Source of the DNA: an uncultured Slackia sp.
GTDB lineage: Bacteria > Actinomycetota > Coriobacteriia > Coriobacteriales > Eggerthellaceae
Reading direction: 5' to 3'
Assembly (NCBI GenBank): GCA_900555495.1
Contig: USLD01000067.1
Span: 1-7,360 of the forward strand
Length of the DNA stretch: 7,360 nt
Within the stretch, counting starts at the first letter, position 1; every line of letters begins with the position of its first letter. The notes beneath the pieces were generated by a model. It had not been told where the DNA came from. It searched no databases and worked only from the letters and a program-made list of their open reading frames with translations. This document shows, in pieces, positions 4,174 to 7,360 of the stretch. Both the position numbers and the translations under genes were made by a program.

Positions 4174-5124
4174 ATGGCAGAGTTCATGAGGCCAACCGTC
4201 ACTACCGAAGAAGTGAACGATACCGTCGCTCGCTTCATCGTAGAGCCGCTCGAGCGTGGTTTCGGATATACGCTGGGCAACTGCATGCGTCGTGTGCTGC
4301 TCTCTTCCCTGGACGGCGCGAAAGCGACCGCTATCCAGATCGAAGGCGTGCAGCATGAGTTCACGACCGCAGAAGGCGTGATCGAAGATGTCACCGACAT
4401 CGTCCTTAACGTGAAGGGCCTCGTTTTCGCAGCCCTTTCCGAGGACTACACCGAGGCAGTCGCGACGATTTCCGTCGAGGGTCCGTGCACGGTGACCGGC
4501 GCTGACATCAAAGTTCCTGCCGAGTTCACGCTTGTTAACCCCGACCATGTCATCGCCACTGTGGCCGATGGCGGTACGTTGAACATGAATATCCGCATCG
4601 GTGTCGGCCGTGGCTATGTTTCGGCCGAGCGCAACAAGCGCACCGAGGATCCCATCGGCATCATCCATGTGGACAGCCTGTTCTCTCCCGTGCGTCGTTG
4701 CACCCTCGCGGTCAGCGATACGCGCGTGGGCCAGCGTACCGACTACGACAAGCTGGTTCTTGAGGTCGAGACCGACGGCTCCATCGTCCCGAACGAGGCG
4801 GTGTGCCGCGCGGCCAATATCATCAACCAGTACATGGGGGCGTTTTTGACCCTGGCCGATATCGCCGACGAGGAAGAGGGCGAAATCCCGTCCATCTTCG
4901 CTCCGGAGGGCCAGGAGGCCAATGCTGAGCTCGATAAGCAGATCGAGGATCTGGACCTGTCCGTCCGCTCCTACAACTGCTTGAAGCGCGCCGGTATCCA
5001 TTCCGTGCGTCAGCTGGTCGAGTTCTCCGAGAACGACCTGCTCAACATCCGTAACTTTGGCGCGAAGTCCATCGAAGAGGTCAAGGACAAGCTGATCTCG
5101 ATGGACCTCAACTTGAAGCAATAA
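4174..5124 (+). CDS. rpoA: DNA-directed RNA polymerase subunit alpha
   Basis: A 316-residue alpha subunit, normal length. The N-terminal domain, which dimerises and scaffolds beta and beta', shows EPLERGFGYTLGNCMRRVLLSSL (24-46), IEGVQHEFTTAEGVIEDVTDIVLNVKGL (56-83) and the late DKLVLEVETDGS block (192-203). An acidic linker (about 228-258) leads to the C-terminal domain (about 257-314), with helix-hairpin-helix elements LSVRSYNCLKRAGI and LLNIRNFGAKSIEEVKDKL. Arg265, Asn268, Cys269 and Lys271 match the E. coli residues that bind UP elements and activators, so A-tract upstream elements such as the one at 1943-1985 should be readable. TAGGAGG (4157-4163) precedes the ATG. The order rpsD-rpoA-rplQ is the common bacterial arrangement. 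Confidence 0.98.
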   Translation: MAEFMRPTVTTEEVNDTVARFIVEPLERGFGYTLGNCMRRVLLSSLDGAKATAIQIEGVQHEFTTAEGVIEDVTDIVLNVKGLVFAALSEDYTEAVATISVEGPCTVTGADIKVPAEFTLVNPDHVIATVADGGTLNMNIRIGVGRGYVSAERNKRTEDPIGIIHVDSLFSPVRRCTLAVSDTRVGQRTDYDKLVLEVETDGSIVPNEAVCRAANIINQYMGAFLTLADIADEEEGEIPSIFAPEGQEANAELDKQIEDLDLSVRSYNCLKRAGIHSVRQLVEFSENDLLNIRNFGAKSIEEVKDKLISMDLNLKQ

Positions 5125-5137
5125 TAGGAGATACACG

Positions 5138-5641
5138 ATGAGGCATTACAAGAAGGGCCGCAAGCTGGGCACCGATGCCGCCCACACTAAGGCCATGAAG
5201 AGGTCGCTGGTGCAGGCGCTGTTCCTGAACGACCGCATCAAGACCATCGAGTCTCGCGCGAAGGAAATCCGCCCCGATGTCGACCGTATCATCACCTGGG
5301 CGAAGAAGGGCGACCTGCATTCCCGTCGTCTCGCCATCGCCGCTCTCGGCAACGACAAAGAGCTCGTTCGCGAGATCTTCGAGAAGGTTGCTCAGGGCAT
5401 GTTCGCCGACCGTCAGGGCGGTTACACCCGCATCCTGAAGCTCGGCCCCCGCAAGGGCGACAATGCTCCTATGGTCATCATGGAGCTCGTGACCGAGCCC
5501 GTGGCCAAGAAGGAGGAGAAGGCTGAGGAGAAGGCCCCCAAGGCTGCTCCGAAGAAGGTCGAGAAGGCTGAAGAGACCGAGGCTGTCGCCGAGGCTCAGG
5601 CCGAGGAGACCGCCGAGGCCGAGGAGAAGAAGGCCGAGTAG
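5138..5641 (+). CDS. rplQ: 50S ribosomal protein L17 with a charged C-terminal extension
   Basis: A 167-residue L17. The core (about 1-120) is typical, from MRHYKKGRKLGTDAAHTKAMKRSLV through RIKTIESRAKEIRPDVDRIITWAKKGDLHSRRLA to GGYTRILKLGPRKGDNAPMVIMELV. L17 lies near the peptide exit side of the large subunit. Residues 121-167 form a low-complexity Ala/Glu/Lys tail with no aromatics, likely disordered or helical on the ribosome surface; the core alone would match the usual 115-130 residues. The tail is basic and alanine-rich first (PKAAPKK), then strongly acidic. The ATG follows AGGAG with 13 bases to rpoA. It is the last gene before a strong terminator. Tailed L17 proteins are common in actinobacteria, so the extension is probably real. 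Confidence 0.97.
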   Translation: MRHYKKGRKLGTDAAHTKAMKRSLVQALFLNDRIKTIESRAKEIRPDVDRIITWAKKGDLHSRRLAIAALGNDKELVREIFEKVAQGMFADRQGGYTRILKLGPRKGDNAPMVIMELVTEPVAKKEEKAEEKAPKAAPKKVEKAEETEAVAEAQAEETAEAEEKKAE

Positions 5642-5664
5642 CCTTTTTCTCTCACAATGCTTTC

Positions 5665-5692
5665 AAGAAAGGACGCTTCGGCGTCCTTTCTT
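5665..5692 (+). terminator. Intrinsic terminator of the infA-rplQ operon
   Basis: AAGAAAGGACGC (5665-5676) and GCGTCCTTTCTT (5681-5692) pair perfectly over 12 bp around a stable TTCG tetraloop, 23 bases after the rplQ stop. The U-rich part is mostly inside the 3' arm (TTTCTT) and continues as CGTTT. The A/T-rich base of the stem lets it work on the minus strand too. Confidence 0.88.
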
Positions 5693-5823
5693 CGTTTCCA
5701 GACGGGTCCGTCGCTTCTGCCGACCGTTGTTCATGGGCTTTGTCTGCTCGTTGAAACGCGGGTCGTGACGGGTATCGTCTCGGTTGCAAAGGGAGCCTGC
5801 ATCTGCCGTCCGGCCGTTCGACG
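5693..5823. other. Non-coding gap between the rplQ terminator and the next promoter
   Basis: Nothing recognisable is seen in this part. Open frames on both strands here lack ribosome binding sites and family resemblance and are treated as chance. Confidence 0.4.
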
Positions 5824-5832
5824 TGATACGAT
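5824..5832 (+). promoter_or_regulatory. Candidate extended -10 promoter for the small helical protein gene
   Basis: TGATACGAT fits the TGn extension followed by TACGAT, 4 of 6 matches to TATAAT. No -35 consensus is visible at the right spacing. It lies 68 bases before the chosen ATG. The gene sits between two terminators, so a promoter is expected somewhere in 5693-5890. Confidence 0.35.
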
Positions 5833-5900
5833 GAAGCCGTCCTTGGAAAAGGAGGGCGGTGCGCTCAGGGCGTGCGCCTCGATGCGGAGAGGAGGGCGTC

Positions 5901-6293
5901 ATGTCCGAGATTGGAAAGCTGATCAATGATGCCATCGATAAGGCTCAGGAACTGGCGAGCGAAATGAAGGAAGCGGGCGATAAGGTCATCGACGTCATCC
6001 AAGAGCAGACGCCGGCCGTCATGGAAAGCGCTCGCGCGAAGCGCGAGGAGATGGCGAGTGCCACGCGCGAGAATATTCCCGTGTTGATCGATGAGGCCAA
6101 GGCTGCGGCCGACCGCGCCATGGAAACCCGCAAAGAGGTCGCCGAGCATGTTATGGACGCCACGTCCCAGATCGCCGACAAATCGGTCGAACTGACCAAG
6201 GAGATGGGCGACCGCGCGGCTGAAGCTGCGAAGGCGACCGTCGAGCGCATCACCAAGAAGGACTCCGAGGCGGAAGAGGCTGTCGAAGAATAG
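5901..6293 (+). CDS. Small all-helical, aromatic-free protein of unknown function
   Basis: I do not recognise a named family. The 130 residues are rich in Ala, Glu, Lys, Asp, Met and Val and contain no Phe, Trp, Tyr or Cys. Pro38 and Pro60 split it into helices of about 1-37, 41-58 and 61-120, with heptad- and 11-residue-like spacing of hydrophobic residues typical of apolipoprotein-like, LEA-like or phasin-like amphipathic helices. It ends in an acidic tail (EAEEAVEE). There is no signal peptide or membrane segment, so it is probably cytoplasmic, perhaps surface- or membrane-associated. GAGGAGG with 5 bases of spacing sets the ATG at 5901; an in-frame GTG at 5859 with its own AAGGAGG would add 14 residues. 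Flanking terminators make it a single-gene unit. A stress, chaperone-like or envelope-associated role is only a guess. Confidence 0.75.
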   Translation: MSEIGKLINDAIDKAQELASEMKEAGDKVIDVIQEQTPAVMESARAKREEMASATRENIPVLIDEAKAAADRAMETRKEVAEHVMDATSQIADKSVELTKEMGDRAAEAAKATVERITKKDSEAEEAVEE

Positions 6294-6325
6294 CCTGCCT
6301 GCGGCATCATAGAGAACGCATGACG

Positions 6326-6353
6326 AGAAAGGGGCGATACGCCCCTTTCTTTT
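6326..6353 (+). terminator. Intrinsic terminator after the small helical protein gene
   Basis: AGAAAGGGGCG (6326-6336) and CGCCCCTTTCT (6340-6350) pair over 11 bp with an ATA loop and are followed by TTT, so the RNA ends in a run of U broken by one C. It lies 32 bases after the stop codon. Only 12 bases separate its T-run from the ecfT start codon. Confidence 0.88.
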
Positions 6354-6365
6354 ATACTGGAGCGC

Positions 6366-7106
6366 ATGGCTGAATCCCAACATATCCGAACCGGTTCCGT
6401 AGTCGCCCGCCATATGCGAATCGATGCGCGCATGGCTATCATCGCGGTGCTCTTCTATTCGATCGCGCTTTTCGTGGCTCGGTCTTGGCTTGCTATGGGC
6501 GTGCTGGCTGCGGGCCTCGCCGCGGTCTTGGCGCTTGCTCGTATGAATGTGGCTTCGATGCTTAAAGGCATCGTGCCGCTGCTCGTCATACTGGCTTTCA
6601 CGGTGCTCGCCCATATACCGCAGGGAATAGGCGAGGGCTTTTATTATGCGCTGCGCATCTTGCTGCTGGCGCTAGCAACGCTGTGCGTGGCGTTTTCCTA
6701 CGACGATACGCAGCTCGTGCGCGCCTTCGCGTCGTTTCTGGCGCCGTTGCGCGCCGTTCGCGTTCCCGTGGACGATATCGCGACCATGTTCTCGATCGCT
6801 ATCAGGTTCATTCCCGTAAGCCTCGATGAATTCCAGCGCGTTTCGAACGCTCAGCGTGCCCGTGGCGCGGCGCTCGACGAGGGCGGCGTGGTCGAGCGTG
6901 TGAAATGCTGGGGAAGCGTCTTGGTTCCGATTTTGGTGGGGCTGTTCCATCGCGCCGGGGTGCTGGCCCAGGCCATGGAGGCTCGCTGTTACGGCGGGGG
7001 AGCACGTCGCACGAGCCTGCATGGCGACGAGCGCCTGCGCGTGACGGATGTGCTGGCGGCGGCGTTCGTTTCGTCGGCCTGTATGGGCGTGGCCGTTCTT
7101 TTGTAG
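6366..7106 (+). CDS. ecfT: Energy-coupling factor transporter transmembrane subunit EcfT (CbiQ family)
   Basis: A 246-residue membrane protein. EcfT couples the ATPases EcfA/EcfA' to a substrate-binding S component that imports vitamins or metal ions. Hydrophobic segments lie at about 23-38, 41-60, 66-84, 92-112 and 227-246. Between the fourth and fifth is the cytoplasmic coupling region with two family motifs: Ala165-Arg166-Gly167 in NAQRARGAALDEGG and Ala206-Arg207-Cys208 in AQAMEARCYGGGARRT. The two motifs contact the grooves of the two ATPases; the second has Cys where many relatives have Gly. The ATG at 6366 has only GGAG 3 bases upstream, close to the preceding terminator. A TATACT at 6353-6358 could instead give a leaderless message. 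No ecfA or S-component gene adjoins it in the window, so the substrate is unknown and it may be the shared subunit of a group II system. Confidence 0.88.
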   Translation: MAESQHIRTGSVVARHMRIDARMAIIAVLFYSIALFVARSWLAMGVLAAGLAAVLALARMNVASMLKGIVPLLVILAFTVLAHIPQGIGEGFYYALRILLLALATLCVAFSYDDTQLVRAFASFLAPLRAVRVPVDDIATMFSIAIRFIPVSLDEFQRVSNAQRARGAALDEGGVVERVKCWGSVLVPILVGLFHRAGVLAQAMEARCYGGGARRTSLHGDERLRVTDVLAAAFVSSACMGVAVLL

Positions 7107-7133
7107 GATGCGTCTTCGCTCGCGCCGCAGCGA

Positions 7134-7182
7134 TTCGACCGCATAAGCGGCGTTGTTCGACGTGCATGCCGCGCCGGTCGAA
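7134..7182 (+). other. Nested inverted repeat downstream of ecfT
   Basis: TTCGACCG (7134-7141) and CGGTCGAA (7175-7182) are exact complements, and inside them GCGGC (7147-7151) pairs with GCCGC (7168-7172). This gives a 49-base stem-loop with a small asymmetric internal loop. It starts 27 bases after the ecfT stop. There is no T-run, so it could stabilise the mRNA 3' end, assist a factor-dependent stop or be a protein site. Confidence 0.45.
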
Positions 7183-7218
7183 GCGACTCCGGCCACGCTT
7201 GCCAGCCGCTTGGCTTCG

Positions 7219-7230
7219 TTGTGCGCACAA
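7219..7230. promoter_or_regulatory. 12-bp palindrome beside a candidate promoter (operator candidate)
   Basis: TTGTGCGCACAA is an exact palindrome lying 5 bases upstream of a TACAAT hexamer. It would overlap the spacer of a promoter for the gene starting at 7330, a usual place for a repressor to bind. Confidence 0.45.
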
Positions 7231-7235
7231 CCCGG

Positions 7236-7241
7236 TACAAT
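7236..7241 (+). promoter_or_regulatory. Candidate -10 box for the gene starting at 7330
   Basis: TACAAT matches 5 of 6 positions of TATAAT. TTGGCT at 7210-7215 is the nearest -35-like hexamer but the 20-base spacing is too long, and the hexamer at 17 bases is poor. A start near 7248 would give a leader of about 82 bases carrying two strong hairpins. Confidence 0.4.
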
Positions 7242-7253
7242 CACCCTGTTTAT

Positions 7254-7271
7254 ACGGCGCGATCGCGCCGT
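7254..7271 (+). promoter_or_regulatory. 18-bp perfect palindrome in the leader of the last gene
   Basis: ACGGCGCGATCGCGCCGT equals its own reverse complement. As RNA it folds into a very stable 7-bp G+C-rich hairpin with a GATC loop; as DNA it is a dyad of operator size. It lies just past the predicted transcription start. Confidence 0.5.
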
Positions 7272-7278
7272 CTTCGTT

Positions 7279-7302
7279 GCGGCACCCATGCGAACGTGCC
7301 GC
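7279..7302 (+). promoter_or_regulatory. Second leader hairpin upstream of the last gene
   Basis: GCGGCAC (7279-7285) and GTGCCGC (7296-7302) are exact complements around a 10-base loop, only 7 bases after the previous palindrome and 11 bases before the GAGGAGG ribosome binding site. Together the two hairpins form a compact structured leader. No match to a riboswitch I know is apparent. Confidence 0.45.
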
Positions 7303-7329
7303 GTGAAACCGACCGAGGAGGCAATCTTC

Positions 7330-7360
7330 ATGAGCATCATCTTCGACGTGTACGGCCGCG
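7330..7360 (+). CDS. Start of an unidentified gene, cut by the window edge
   Basis: An ATG at 7330 is preceded by GAGGAGG (7315-7321) at 8 bases, a strong ribosome binding site, and opens the frame MSIIFDVYGR before the window ends. Ten codons are too few to name it. It does not resemble the start of truA or of an ecfA ATPase. The structured leader upstream and the strong ribosome binding site support a real gene. Confidence 0.6.
   Translation, partial: MSIIFDVYGR

Noticed and set aside
4165..5136. 323-codon open frame on the minus strand over rpoA
   Set aside because: It is antisense to rpoA along nearly its whole length and is explained by the codon bias of rpoA. No domain is recognisable.
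5657..5929. 90-codon frames on both strands in the gap after rplQ
   Set aside because: They start inside or next to the terminator hairpin, lack ribosome binding sites and show no family resemblance.
5865..6614. 249-codon minus-strand frame over the small helical protein gene
   Set aside because: It runs antisense through two intrinsic terminator-flanked units, is rich in His and Arg from complementary codons, and has no ribosome binding site. The plus-strand frame has a strong ribosome binding site and a terminator.
6905..7306. Plus-strand 133-codon frame overlapping the end of ecfT
   Set aside because: It lies mostly inside ecfT in another frame and continues through the inverted-repeat region. 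It is Arg/Ala/Gly-biased with no ribosome binding site.

Overview
The window is chromosomal housekeeping DNA from a G+C-rich Gram-positive bacterium. My best guess is an actinobacterium of the Coriobacteriia (Eggerthellaceae-like). This rests on the strong C-ending codon bias, the infA-rpmJ-rpsM-rpsK-rpsD-rpoA-rplQ order, a zinc-ligand-free S4 and an L17 with a charged tail; it is inference, not proof. All complete genes are intact and no mobile element, CRISPR array, tRNA or rRNA is visible.

Layout. (1) 47-1745, minus strand: a universal stress protein (usp) and, upstream of it, a PLP-dependent threonine-aldolase-family enzyme. (2) 1746-2189: a 444-base divergent control region. It holds the threonine aldolase promoter, a terminator-like hairpin on the plus strand with no gene behind it, phased A-tracts, and two candidate extended -10 promoters for infA, each with a dyad pressed against its -10 box. 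(3) 2190-5641, plus strand: infA (TTG start), rpmJ, rpsM, rpsK, rpsD, rpoA and rplQ. These encode initiation factor 1, ribosomal proteins L36, S13, S11, S4 and L17, and the RNA polymerase alpha subunit. Gaps are 12-32 bases except for a 202-base structured spacer between infA and rpmJ. The block ends in a 12-bp-stem terminator with a TTCG loop. (4) 5642-7106: a small, aromatic-free helical protein of unknown function closed by its own terminator, then a gene for the ECF transporter transmembrane subunit EcfT. (5) 7107-7329: an intergenic stretch dense in inverted repeats, leading to a new gene whose first ten codons fall in the window.

How the genes fit together. The central block couples translation initiation, small- and large-subunit assembly and RNA polymerase assembly, as in most bacteria. 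Two things depart from the familiar arrangement. infA here starts its own transcription unit, back to back with a metabolic gene, rather than following secY-adk-map. Downstream of rplQ, where many Firmicutes have ecfA1-ecfA2-ecfT-truA, there is a helical protein and ecfT without adjacent ATPase genes.

No wholly new system is evident. The most unusual material is regulatory: the dyad-rich infA control region, the infA-rpmJ spacer and the structured region after ecfT. An unusual Cys/His cluster at the S11 C-terminus is also worth checking.
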